Translations under genes and position numbers: made by a program
Assembly (NCBI RefSeq): GCF_000745015.1
Contig: NZ_JQNA01000001.1
Location: 1,488,001 to 1,552,000 of the forward strand
DNA: 64,000 bases
Direction of reading: 5' to 3'
Source: Burkholderia sp. 9120
GTDB taxonomy: Bacteria; Pseudomonadota; Gammaproteobacteria; Burkholderiales; Burkholderiaceae
The notes under the pieces: model-generated
The model's input: the letters and a program-made list of their open reading frames with translations, nothing else
What the model was told of the DNA's origin: nothing
Database searches by the model: none
Part shown: piece after piece, positions 26,349 to 34,698 of the stretch
Layout: each line of letters opens with the position of its first letter
Position numbering within the stretch: the first letter of the stretch is position 1

Positions 26349-27623
26349 ATGAGCATGATCGAACTCGATCCTCCCGGCTTCCAGCCCCCTCGCCCGATGG
26401 CCGGCGACGAAGGCTCCCGGCGCACCGTTCTGTACGGCGGCTACACCGTCTTCAGCGTGTTTCAGCCCGTTTTCTCGGTGTCGCACCGGCGCGCTATCGG
26501 CTACCACGCTTCGCTGCGCGCGCACGACGAGCACGCGAAGCAAGTGCCCTCGCACGAAGTCTTTACGCAGGCCGCGCGACGCGGCGACCTGCTGGAACTC
26601 GGGCGGCTCGCCGAATCGCTACATCTGGGCAACTTCAACGCGTTCGACAGTCACGACGAATGGCTCTTTCTGAGCCTGCACCCGGCTGCGCTGATGGACA
26701 CCAGTTACGGCGACGCACTGCTCGCCGGCCTCAAGGCGCTCGGGCTGCCGCCACAACGCGTCGTACTGGAAGTCTCGGAGCAGGCGGGCGGCGAAACCAC
26801 GCGCTTTGCCGAAATCATCGACTCGCTGCGCAAATCCGGCTTCCTGATCGCGCTCGACGGCTTCGGCGCCAAGCACTCGAACATTGACCGCGTGTGGAAT
26901 CTGCGGCCGGACATCGTCACGCTCGACCGCTGCATTCTCGCGCAAGCCAGCGAACACTCGCACATCGAGCGGGTGTTGCCGGGCCTCGTCTCGCTGCTGC
27001 ATGAATCCGGGCAACTGGTGCTGATGGGCGGACTCAGCACCGAGCGCGACGCGCTGATCGCGCTCGAATGCAACGTGGACTTCGTGCAGGGCGCGTTCTT
27101 CGCGGGCGCGAGCGTCGAACCGGTCAAGCCGCAGGCCGCGGCCGGCCTGATGGACTCGCTCTCCGCCGCGCTGCGCGAACGCGTTGCCGCACGCGAACGC
27201 GCCCAGTCGGCCCGCCTCGCCCCTTATGTCACGGCGCTGGAAACCGCCGCCGCGCAACTGGTTGCCGGCGAGTCGGTTGCGCAGGCCACCGCACCGCTGC
27301 TCACGCTCGGCGAGACGGCGCGCTGCTTCGTATTGGATGGCTCAGGCCGGCAGATTGGCGACAACGTGCTGCCGCCGGGTCGCGCCTCGCAACGCGCGAA
27401 GCGATTCCGGCCGCTGCTGCATTCGGAAGGCGCAAGCTGGGAACGCCGGCCTTACTTCATCCAGGCAATGCGCGCGCCTGGCCGCGTGCATCTGACGCCG
27501 CCTTACCTGTCGATCAATGAAGCCCACCTCTGCGTGACCGCCTCGATCGCCGCGCATACGCCGAACGGCACGCAGGTGCTATGCGTAGACATCAACTGGG
27601 AAGTCGCGGCGCACCGCAACTGA
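26349..27623 (+). CDS. Degenerate EAL domain protein with a PAS/Cache-like C-terminal domain
   Basis: A 424-aa cytoplasmic protein. Residues about 25-275 keep the EAL fold, but key metal and catalytic motifs are changed: EAL itself reads ASL (IGYHASLRAH), DDFG reads DGFG (ALDGFGAKHSN) and KxD reads TLD. VLEVSEQ keeps its Glu. It is therefore unlikely to hydrolyse c-di-GMP but could bind it or a partner. Residues about 300-420 (CFVLDGSGRQIGDNVLPP, RAPGRVHLTPPYLS, QVLCVDINWEV) resemble the PAS-like domain that follows EAL in YkuI-type proteins. The start is uncertain: ATG 26349 is used and 26313 is possible. The 3' end overlaps the convergent sigma gene by 45 bp. Confidence 0.82.
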   Translation: MSMIELDPPGFQPPRPMAGDEGSRRTVLYGGYTVFSVFQPVFSVSHRRAIGYHASLRAHDEHAKQVPSHEVFTQAARRGDLLELGRLAESLHLGNFNAFDSHDEWLFLSLHPAALMDTSYGDALLAGLKALGLPPQRVVLEVSEQAGGETTRFAEIIDSLRKSGFLIALDGFGAKHSNIDRVWNLRPDIVTLDRCILAQASEHSHIERVLPGLVSLLHESGQLVLMGGLSTERDALIALECNVDFVQGAFFAGASVEPVKPQAAAGLMDSLSAALRERVAARERAQSARLAPYVTALETAAAQLVAGESVAQATAPLLTLGETARCFVLDGSGRQIGDNVLPPGRASQRAKRFRPLLHSEGASWERRPYFIQAMRAPGRVHLTPPYLSINEAHLCVTASIAAHTPNGTQVLCVDINWEVAAHRN

Positions 27624-28730
27624 CACCACCGCCTCCCGCTGGATTCGCGCGAGCAGCTGGATGATCGCCGCGCGTCCCAGCGCACGGTTGCGGTTGGCCG
27701 ATTGCAAACGCGCGGCGCTGGTCACCGCGCGCAATGCGACGATCTTCGGCGAATCGCTCGGCAGACCGCCCGTGGATACGTCGATCACGCCGACGACCTC
27801 GCCTTCGCAGATCAGCGCAATGCAGGTGGCACCGCCCACCGACACGATCTCCGCATGGCGTGCTTGCCGCGCCAGCGACGTGACTTTCTCGATCCAACCC
27901 GCCACCGCCGGTTCGTGTGTTGCGAACACGGGGGTTGAGGTAGGTGTGGACAGGGCTTGGGGTGCGGAGGCGAACGCGGATGCCTGTGCTTGCGCCTGCG
28001 CCTGCGCTGATTCCAACGCCGACGTCTGTGCCGACGCTGATACCAATACCTGTGCCTGTGCCAATGCAGACGCCTGTGCCGGTTCAAATGCACTCAGTGC
28101 CACGTCGCTGACCACTTCCGGCGCTTCACTGAACAGCCGCAGCAGGCCGGCGCGATCTTGCGCCTCCAGCGCGCAACGCAGCCGCTCGACGATCCGTGCG
28201 TGTGCGGCCGGGTCGGGTCGCTCCAACGGCGCGCCGGCACGCCGCAGACGCTCCTTCGCCCGATGGACGATTTGCCGGCAGGCGCCCGGCGTGCGCTCAA
28301 GAATCTTCGCGATCTCCGCGTAATCGCAGTCGAAAGCCTCGTGCAGCACGAAGGCCGCGCGTTCGTCGGGTTTCAGCCGTTCGAGCAGCAGCATCACGCC
28401 ATAGGACATTTCCGCGGCGCGCAAGGCCAGTTCCTCCGCCGACGGCGCCACGTCATCGAGCCAGGGCTCCGGCAACCAGCCTGCCGCTTGCGACGCCCGC
28501 TCGCGCTGCACGTGCCGCAGCCGATCGATCGCCGTGCGTGTGGTGAGCGTGGTGAGCCAGGCCGCCGGCGTCTGCACCTCTTGCGTGGCGGCGAGATGCC
28601 ATTTGAGCCAGACGTCCTGGACCACGTCTTCCGCTTCCGCACGGCTGCCGAGCATTCGGTACGCCAGCGCGAACAGGCGGGCGCGGGCGGCCTGGAAGCT
28701 GGATGCCTTGTCGATTACTTGTTCCGTCAT
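27579..28730 (-). CDS. ECF sigma factor, SigJ/ECF41-like
   Basis: A 383-aa sigma factor. Region 2 (RLFALAYRMLGSRAEAEDVVQDVWLKW) and region 4 (LKPDERAAFVLHEAFDCDYAEIAKIL, CRQIVHRAKERLRR) are intact. The linker motif WLPEP (AAGWLPEPWLDD) marks the ECF41/SigJ group, whose C-terminal SnoaL-like domain controls activity in place of an anti-sigma factor. Two oddities appear in that domain: an Ala/Gln/Ser-rich insertion of about 50 aa (AQASALAQAQVLVSASAQ and onward), and no NPDKL motif, with TSAARL in the equivalent place. GGAGG precedes ATG 28730. An exact ECF41-type promoter faces the gene, implying autoregulation. Confidence 0.88.
   Translation of the reverse strand: MTEQVIDKASSFQAARARLFALAYRMLGSRAEAEDVVQDVWLKWHLAATQEVQTPAAWLTTLTTRTAIDRLRHVQRERASQAAGWLPEPWLDDVAPSAEELALRAAEMSYGVMLLLERLKPDERAAFVLHEAFDCDYAEIAKILERTPGACRQIVHRAKERLRRAGAPLERPDPAAHARIVERLRCALEAQDRAGLLRLFSEAPEVVSDVALSAFEPAQASALAQAQVLVSASAQTSALESAQAQAQAQASAFASAPQALSTPTSTPVFATHEPAVAGWIEKVTSLARQARHAEIVSVGGATCIALICEGEVVGVIDVSTGGLPSDSPKIVALRAVTSAARLQSANRNRALGRAAIIQLLARIQREAVVSVAVRRDFPVDVYA
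27955..28085 (-). repeat. Imperfect hexanucleotide repeat in the sigma-factor gene
   Basis: On the plus strand, degenerate units such as GCCTGT, GCCTGC and GCCGAC repeat in tandem. On the coding strand they give a run of alternating Ala, Gln and Ser codons. This is the low-complexity insert in the C-terminal regulatory domain. Confidence 0.7.
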
Positions 28731-28831
28731 GCGTGGACCTCCGGATCGTGCTTAGTAGTGAGCGCGCGGCGCCTGCCAGGCTGCCTGCGGGATTTCAGAC
28801 GCGCGCTGCAAATCGGCATCCTTTTCAGCTT

Positions 28832-28858
28832 GACGTGCCAGCTATCCCCGATGTGACA
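28832..28858 (-). promoter_or_regulatory. ECF41-type promoter facing the sigma-factor gene
   Basis: On the minus strand the sequence is TGTCACA, exactly 16 bases, then CGTC, an exact match to the consensus described for ECF41 promoters. The predicted transcript would start near 28826, about 95 nt before the sigma start codon. Confidence 0.75.
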
Positions 28859-28878
28859 GCGGCACGCAAAAATATTCC

Positions 28879-28905
28879 TGTCACGCTGCCGGCCGCGCCG
28901 TCGTC
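28879..28905 (+). promoter_or_regulatory. ECF41-type promoter facing clpP
   Basis: TGTCACG (28879-28885), 16 bases, then CGTC (28902-28905): one mismatch from the ECF41 consensus with the exact spacing. The predicted transcript would start near 28911, about 90 nt before the clpP start. It is the mirror image of the sigma promoter 20 bp away. Confidence 0.65.
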
Positions 28906-29000
28906 ATATGAGCAGAAACCGGCGCATCGGGCGCGCGGTTCGACGAATCAGCCGCCGCGCTACCGGGTCACGGTGCCGCGCCGCCTGTCACGAGGCACTT

Positions 29001-29648
29001 ATGCAATCCAGCTACCCTTCCATCACCGGTCTCGGCCTCGTGCCTACCGTCATCGAACAGTCCGGTCGCGGCGAGCGCGCTTACGACATCTATTCCCGTC
29101 TGCTGCGCGAGCGGATTGTGTTTCTGGTCGGGCCGGTGAACGAACAGTCGGCCAGCCTGATCGTCGCGCAGTTGCTGTTTCTGGAATCCGAGAATCCCGA
29201 CAAGGATATTTCTTTTTACATCAATTCGCCGGGCGGATCGGTGTACGACGGCATGGCGATTTACGACACCATGCAATTCATCAAGCCGGAGGTCTCCACG
29301 TTGTGCACGGGCTTTGCCGCGAGCATGGGCACCTTTCTGCTGACCGCGGGGCAACGTGGCAAGCGCTATGCGTTGCCGAACGCGCGCATCATGATTCACC
29401 AGCCGTCCGGCGGCAGCCAGGGCACAGCGGCGGACGTCGAAATTCAGGCCAGAGAGGTGCTCTATCAGCGCGGTCGGCTGAATGCCATGATGGCCGGATG
29501 CACCGGGCGCAGCGTGGAGGAAATCGAGCGCGACACCGACCGTGACAACTTCATGTCGGCGCATGACGCGAAGGCCTATGGGCTCGTCGATGAAGTGCTG
29601 GAAACGCGTGCGGCGCTCGGTAGTCCGACCCGCCATCAGGAGATGTAG
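29001..29648 (+). CDS. clpP: ATP-dependent Clp protease proteolytic subunit, stand-alone copy
   Basis: A 215-aa serine peptidase subunit that forms barrel-shaped 14-mers and degrades proteins unfolded by ClpX or ClpA. The catalytic triad is present: Ser in [11 protein letters not shown], His in [10 protein letters not shown] and Asp in [13 protein letters not shown]. The oxyanion strand YINSPGGSV is intact. The start is ATG 29001 ([19 protein letters not shown]) after ACGAGGC. It is not beside tig or clpX, where the main clpP normally lies, so it is probably a second ClpP. It is divergent from the ECF sigma gene with a matching promoter. Confidence 0.93.
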   Translation: MQSSYPSITGLGLVPTVIEQSGRGERAYDIYSRLLRERIVFLVGPVNEQSASLIVAQLLFLESENPDKDISFYINSPGGSVYDGMAIYDTMQFIKPEVSTLCTGFAASMGTFLLTAGQRGKRYALPNARIMIHQPSGGSQGTAADVEIQAREVLYQRGRLNAMMAGCTGRSVEEIERDTDRDNFMSAHDAKAYGLVDEVLETRAALGSPTRHQEM

Positions 29649-29901
29649 CCCGGCGCGTGGTACGGCTTGCACGGTCGGCACACGCAGCGTGGCGCCCGGC
29701 ATGTCGCTGTAGCCCGGCACGCCGCCGCGCCACCGAGCAGCGCGAAGCGGCGCTGGGCACGTCGCCGAAAACCCGATTCACCCGCGCATTTTCCCGTCCC
29801 GCATCGGTGCGCCATGAACACAAAAGCTGATCACCTCCGCTGGAATCGCTATCATGGTCGCGATTCGTCGAATTCGGCGAATCGCTTCAATGGAGATATA
29901 C

Positions 29902-31425
29902 ATGGCGTCATCCAACGAAACCGTCAGCATGGCGCTATTCTGCGACTTCGAAAATGTCGCGCTCGGCGTGCGCGACGCGAAGTACGACAAGTTCGATATC
30001 AAGCTGGTGCTCGAACGTCTGTTGCTCAAGGGCAGCATTGTCGTGAAGAAAGCCTATTGCGACTGGGATCGCTACAAGAGTTTCAAAGGCGCAATGCACG
30101 AGGCCAATTTCGAATTGATCGAGATTCCGCACGTGCGCCAATCGGGCAAGAATTCCGCCGACATCCGGCTCGTGGTCGACGCGCTCGACCTGTGCTACAC
30201 CAAATCGCACGTCAATACGTTCGTGATCATCAGCGGCGACTCGGATTTCTCGCCGCTGGTGTCGAAGCTGCGTGAGAACGCCAAGCAGGTGATCGGCGTT
30301 GGCGTGCAGCAATCCACGTCCGATCTGCTGATCGCGAACTGTGACGAGTTTTTCTTTTACGACGACCTCGTGCGCGAGAGTCAGCGCGCGGTCGCCAAAC
30401 GCGAATCGTCGCGCCCGCAACAGGCCGCCCAGCCGGCAGCCAAACGCGCACCCGACGAAGAGAAAAACCGCAACAAGGACGACCTCGAAAAACGTCGCAC
30501 GAAAGCGGTCGAGATCGCGGTGCAAACGTTCGACGCGCTCGCTTCCGAACGCGGCGACAGCGGCAAGATCTGGGCGTCCGTGCTGAAGAATGCGATCAAG
30601 CGTCGCAAGCCGGATTTCAACGAGACGTACTACGGTTTCCGCGCCTTCGGCAATCTGCTGGAAGAAGCGCATGCGCGTGGTCTGCTCGAATTCGGTCGCG
30701 ACGAGAAGTCCGGCGCGTATGTGTATCGGAGCACAGCCGCGAACGCGGCGAGCGAAAATGCGCAGGAACTGGCTGAAACCGTCGAATCCGCCGAGCAGTT
30801 GGATGAAACGCAGGTCGCCGAAACGGCGCCGGCCGAGTCGGGTGGAAAACACGAGTCGCGTCGTCGAAGCCGCGGCAATCGCAAGGCAGGCCGTGGTCAA
30901 CAGGAAAGTGTCCAGGAAGAGCGCGCTAGCGTCGAACGTACCGTCGGCGTGCAAGCTGAACCGGACAACGCTGAACATGCGGACCATGCGGACAGTACAG
31001 ACGACTACGCTCTGTCCACAGGCGAGCCGGCCTTCTTCGAGCAGCCGGTATTCCCGTGGCCCGGCCCGCAGAATTTTGAGCCTGCCCCGATCGCCATAGA
31101 CGACGAAGAGGAAGCAGAGGAAAAAGACAAGGAACCGACCGGCAAGCCGACCGAGCGTCGCAACGCTCGCGCGCCGCGCAAGACTGCCGCGAAGAAAGCG
31201 AAGAAGAGCACGCCGCGAACGATCGACGACGTACCGGCGATCGCCGCGCCTGCTGAAGCATCGGCGGCGCCCGTTGAACGCGTCGAGCGCGTTGATCGCG
31301 CTGAAGCGGAAGAAGCGCCAGTAGCCACGAATCAGGCAGCCAAACCGGCCGCGAAAAAAGCCGCGCGCAAAGCAGCACCGCGCAGTCGTCGTCCTCGTAA
31401 AGCTGCCGCGAGCGACGCCGAATAA
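29902..31425 (+). CDS. NYN (LabA/DUF88) domain protein with OST-HTH and basic tail
   Basis: A 507-aa putative RNA-processing protein. Residues 8-165 form a NYN/PIN-like nuclease domain with its acidic residues visible: ALFCDFENVALG, SADIRLVVDALD and IISGDSDFSPLVSKL. Residues about 200-275 form an OST-HTH/LOTUS-type RNA-binding domain (GKIWASVLKNAIKRRKPDFNE, YGFRAFGNLLEEA). From about 280 on it is disordered: acidic and Glu/Ala-rich first, ending in a histone H1-like Lys/Ala/Arg tail (AKKAARKAAPRSRRPRKAA). The start is ATG 29902 with GGAG seven bases upstream; ATG 29890 and GTG 29854 are alternatives. It is a single-gene unit closed by a terminator. Confidence 0.88.
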   Translation: MASSNETVSMALFCDFENVALGVRDAKYDKFDIKLVLERLLLKGSIVVKKAYCDWDRYKSFKGAMHEANFELIEIPHVRQSGKNSADIRLVVDALDLCYTKSHVNTFVIISGDSDFSPLVSKLRENAKQVIGVGVQQSTSDLLIANCDEFFFYDDLVRESQRAVAKRESSRPQQAAQPAAKRAPDEEKNRNKDDLEKRRTKAVEIAVQTFDALASERGDSGKIWASVLKNAIKRRKPDFNETYYGFRAFGNLLEEAHARGLLEFGRDEKSGAYVYRSTAANAASENAQELAETVESAEQLDETQVAETAPAESGGKHESRRRSRGNRKAGRGQQESVQEERASVERTVGVQAEPDNAEHADHADSTDDYALSTGEPAFFEQPVFPWPGPQNFEPAPIAIDDEEEAEEKDKEPTGKPTERRNARAPRKTAAKKAKKSTPRTIDDVPAIAAPAEASAAPVERVERVDRAEAEEAPVATNQAAKPAAKKAARKAAPRSRRPRKAAASDAE

Positions 31426-31530
31426 GCGCGCGGCGTTGGGCGCTACGCATGAAAATCAGATGCGTTACCCACCGTAATAAGAGGGCCCAATAGGAGCGCC
31501 GCAGCAACAGCGGCAACAAAGGCAACAGCG

Positions 31531-31572
31531 AAAAAAAGCCCCTCCTCATGCAATGCGAGCAGGGGCTTTTCT
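31531..31572. terminator. Bidirectional terminator between two convergent genes
   Basis: AAAAGCCCCT/AGGGGCTTTT (31534-31543 and 31561-31570) has A-runs upstream and T-runs downstream, so it can serve the NYN gene on plus and the beta-propeller gene on minus. Confidence 0.8.
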
Positions 31573-31644
31573 ATTCCGAGTCAGCCCACAAAGCAAACCG
31601 CCATCAGTCAGTCCCGCCCAAACCACCACCCTAAACCCACACTC

Positions 31645-33405
31645 TCACAACAACCCAAACACCGCCACTCCATTCGTCGCCCCAACATAAACCTTCCCTC
31701 GCGCGATCATCGGCGTGATGAACTTGTTGCCCGCGCCCCATTGATCGCGCGTTCCTGCCTGATTGCTGTTGTACAACTCGCTCGCGAGATTACTGGCGTT
31801 GTACGCATGCAAAGCGCCAACCGTACCGTTTTCCGCCGCCCACACGATCGCATTGCTCGACCCGTTGGCCGACACAGCCGGCGTCGCCCCAGGATAAGCA
31901 AACGTAGTCGCACTCTTTGACGCCGCCGTCGTCGCGAGATACGCACCCGTGATCGGCAATGCCTTCAGGCTATCGTTCCATCCGCCGTAGTACACCACGC
32001 CGCCGTAATAAGCCGGCGATCCCCAGATCCCGCCCGCCAACGTCCCAACCAGTTCCTGCCAGATATTATTCGCGGTCGGACTGAATTTGCCCATCGAATC
32101 GCGATCGAGAATATAGATGTTGTTATCCTTGCCCGCCGTCACCGCAAGGTGCTTGACGACACCCGCCGCCGTGGTCTGATCCGGCAACAGCATCACGCCG
32201 CCCGAGCCGTAATCGTTGTCCGCGCTTGCCTCGGCTACGACGTTGTCCATCGCGAAGTAATCGGAGATCTGCAGCGTGCCCAAGGTCATCTTGATCGCCG
32301 AGTCGCCATAGTCGCCATCCACGGGAAAGCCCTGCGCATTCAGCGTGGTGCCGAACGTCCCGTTGGCGCCCACGGCGTACAGCGACGTGCCGTCCGACGA
32401 CATCCCCGAACCGGCCATCCAGAAAGAACCTTGACTGCCGTTCGGTGTCACGTCGAGCGAGCTGGTCTGCTTCAGCGTGTCGGCGTTATACGCCATGATC
32501 CAGCCGGTGTAAGCGCCCGACATGCAGTGCGAAGTCCAGCCCATATAGATGTTGCCGCCCACCAGCGTCAGCGCGGCGCGCTCCGTATACATCGACGCGC
32601 TAAAAGTGATGACGCCGTTGACACTGCCCGCGCCGTTGCCCGGAAAGCTCGCCGCGATCTCCGTCGGACCACCGAACAACTCCGCGCCGGTCGCCAGATC
32701 GAGCGCATGCAAACGATGGTGATAGTTGCCGCCGCCGTCTTTCGTCATCGCCACCGCGTACAGCACACCGTTCGGTCCACGGTTGCGGTCGATCACCGGC
32801 GTCGACGTGATGCCGATTTCAGGCGTGAAGTCCTGGCAACTGAAATTGTCGCTGGCGGTTTCGCCGCTGCCGGTCAGCGAGACCTGCCACAGCAGCGCGA
32901 AGGTGTTGGCGTCGTACGCATAGAGGCTGTCGTGCTCGGACGCGACGTAAACCACGTCGTGCGACGTGCCGCCAATCGAAAGGCTGGTGACGAATAGCGG
33001 TTGCGCGTCGACTTTGCCGTCGGCGGCGAGAAACGCGACTTTGCCGAAACTCGTGGAATTGACGTTGGCAGGCGTGAGCGTGGTTTCGGCGAGCATCTGG
33101 CCGGTGCGGCCAAGGTCGTTGTGATGCATCAGCACGTCGGTCGCGAAGGCGATCGTCGTGGTCGTCGAGGGTGTGGGCGTGGTGCCGGGCGAGCCGCTTC
33201 CCGTGCCGGTGCTGCCCGATCCCGAACCGGTCCCGCCCGTCGTGCCGCTACCGCTACCGCTCGCCGAGCCCGACGCCACCGTCGACGAGCCGCCCGAACC
33301 GCCGCCGCACGACACGAAGCAGGCCGTAACAAACGCCATCGCCAGCCACGCGCGCACGCGCGACCCCACGCTCGGATTGACCAGGCCGGTTTGCAGTCGC
33401 CGCAT
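31645..33405 (-). CDS. Lipoprotein with PQQ-like beta-propeller repeats
   Basis: A 586-aa exported protein. The start is ATG 33405 (MRRLQTGLVN). A signal peptide ends in a lipobox-like FVSC followed by Gly residues, so the mature N-terminus is probably a lipidated Cys. A Gly/Ser/Thr linker of about 45 residues leads to propeller blades: VVYVASEHDSLYAYDANTFALLWQVS, VLYAVAMT, NIYMGWTSH, NIYILDRDSMGKFSPTAN and a last GKVYVGATNGVAVFGLL. PQQ-type repeats of this kind appear both in quinoprotein enzymes and in scaffolding proteins like BamB. No catalytic residues could be assigned, so the function is open. Confidence 0.83.
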   Translation of the reverse strand: MRRLQTGLVNPSVGSRVRAWLAMAFVTACFVSCGGGSGGSSTVASGSASGSGSGTTGGTGSGSGSTGTGSGSPGTTPTPSTTTTIAFATDVLMHHNDLGRTGQMLAETTLTPANVNSTSFGKVAFLAADGKVDAQPLFVTSLSIGGTSHDVVYVASEHDSLYAYDANTFALLWQVSLTGSGETASDNFSCQDFTPEIGITSTPVIDRNRGPNGVLYAVAMTKDGGGNYHHRLHALDLATGAELFGGPTEIAASFPGNGAGSVNGVITFSASMYTERAALTLVGGNIYMGWTSHCMSGAYTGWIMAYNADTLKQTSSLDVTPNGSQGSFWMAGSGMSSDGTSLYAVGANGTFGTTLNAQGFPVDGDYGDSAIKMTLGTLQISDYFAMDNVVAEASADNDYGSGGVMLLPDQTTAAGVVKHLAVTAGKDNNIYILDRDSMGKFSPTANNIWQELVGTLAGGIWGSPAYYGGVVYYGGWNDSLKALPITGAYLATTAASKSATTFAYPGATPAVSANGSSNAIVWAAENGTVGALHAYNASNLASELYNSNQAGTRDQWGAGNKFITPMIARGKVYVGATNGVAVFGLL

Positions 33406-33728
33406 GTTCGCCTCGTTCGCGCGAAATCCGGCTCGCTCCGCACCCAAGGTAACGAAGTCAACAAGCAGATGTACCGGCCGGAAAGGACTGATGGTGCTGA
33501 CTGATGGTACTGACTAAGGCTGCTCACCAAGCAGGACCGTCAGACAACCGGCGGCCGCAAAACCTCCTTTCAAACCTAGGCGTTTTGCCGGCGGCTTTGC
33601 CGCCATCCCTTCGCGTCTTTCCGCCAGATATGACAAATGTTGGGCAGCAATAAACCGGCCCGCTCCACCGGCCGGACCCCGCCAATCGACAGGGCCGGCA
33701 TACCGATCCGATCGAGGTGGTCGGCCGG
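33406..33728. other. Intergenic region with a short direct repeat
   Basis: A 323-bp upstream region of the beta-propeller gene. It holds a 13-bp tandem repeat, ACTGATGGTGCTG/ACTGATGGTACTG (33487-33512), about 85 bp upstream of the start codon. No gene is supported. Confidence 0.5.
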
Positions 33729-34298
33729 TCAGTAATACGGATAAGGCGAGTACATCACCGGCGGAGGAGCGTAGTAGCGCGGCGGCGGCGCGTAATAGTA
33801 CGGCTGCGGCTGCACGTACACGGGCTGATAAGCGGGCTGCGGCTGCGAAATCGTATTGCCCTTCGACGTCATGCACTGGGCGTAGGAAGCGTCGTAGCGT
33901 GCTTGCAAACCCGCTGCGGAATACTGCGCGCCGTTCGCGCCATTCGCGCCGCCGAGCAGCAAGCCGCTGCCCGCGCCGATCGCCGCACCCGCGCCCGCAT
34001 TGCCGGCAGCCGCACCGATCAGCGCGCCGACCGCGGCGCCGCCGAGCGTGCCGAGCGCCGCACTGTTCACGCTATTCGTCGTGGCGGCCTGGGAGGCCGT
34101 GCCATTGGGATCGGTGGACCGGTTCGCATAGTCGCGGCAGGCGTAGTCGTCCTGCTGGAACTGGCCGAGCGGCTCACCGCTGCGCGGCATCGCGACCACG
34201 CTCGGGCCGCTCGGCGGCATCACCGCGCATCCGCCGAGCGCAAGCGCCATGACGGCGACCGGTATCGCGATGCCAATCGATTTAGTGCTGGAGATCAT
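33729..34298 (-). CDS. Glycine-zipper lipoprotein with a Tyr/Pro-rich tail
   Basis: A 189-aa predicted outer-membrane lipoprotein. The signal peptide ends in the lipobox ALGGC (Cys near residue 24). A conserved segment QFQQDDYACRDYANRS is followed by a glycine-zipper membrane hairpin (LGGAAVGALIGAAAGNAGAG, then AIGAGSGLLLGGANG). A Cys-containing helix (RYDASYAQCMTSKGN) and a Gln/Tyr/Pro-rich tail ending YSPYPYY complete it. Such YMGG/glycine-zipper lipoproteins are common in Burkholderia with no assigned role. It is divergent from a small exported protein 400 bp away. Confidence 0.86.
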   Translation of the reverse strand: MISSTKSIGIAIPVAVMALALGGCAVMPPSGPSVVAMPRSGEPLGQFQQDDYACRDYANRSTDPNGTASQAATTNSVNSAALGTLGGAAVGALIGAAAGNAGAGAAIGAGSGLLLGGANGANGAQYSAAGLQARYDASYAQCMTSKGNTISQPQPAYQPVYVQPQPYYYAPPPRYYAPPPVMYSPYPYY

Positions 34299-34698
34299 CT
34301 TGGGGCGCTTCAGAAGCTATGGGAATTTAAACGTTAGGCCAATAGCGGCAACGCTTGGTTACGGGATCGTTACAGATCGTTTTTTTGCTTACAACCTGGC
34401 GTCGCCTCGCGCCGGCCGGGCGTGGCACAGCGAGGTGGTTCATTACACGCTTGCTGCGCCGACATATCGGGTAACGCTTGTAAGCGCATCCGCAACCTGT
34501 TTGCGACTTGAGCCGCCTAGACTGGCCTCCGCCCTGCCGCGCAATGGCGTCACTAAGGCGTGACCAGGGCGGCCGGCGTGACACGTTCAGAAGCGCATCC
34601 GAACGACGTCGTGCGGATTGCGGACGCGTCGCGCGCAGCGGCGTGCACACGACTCGGGCTCGACGGAAACCCGTCAACGACACATCAGGAACGACACG
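34299..34698. other. Divergent promoter region
   Basis: A 400-bp gap between the glycine-zipper lipoprotein (minus) and a small exported protein (plus). AT-rich DNA near 34310-34390 could hold promoters. No open frame with a proper start and composition was found. Confidence 0.5.
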
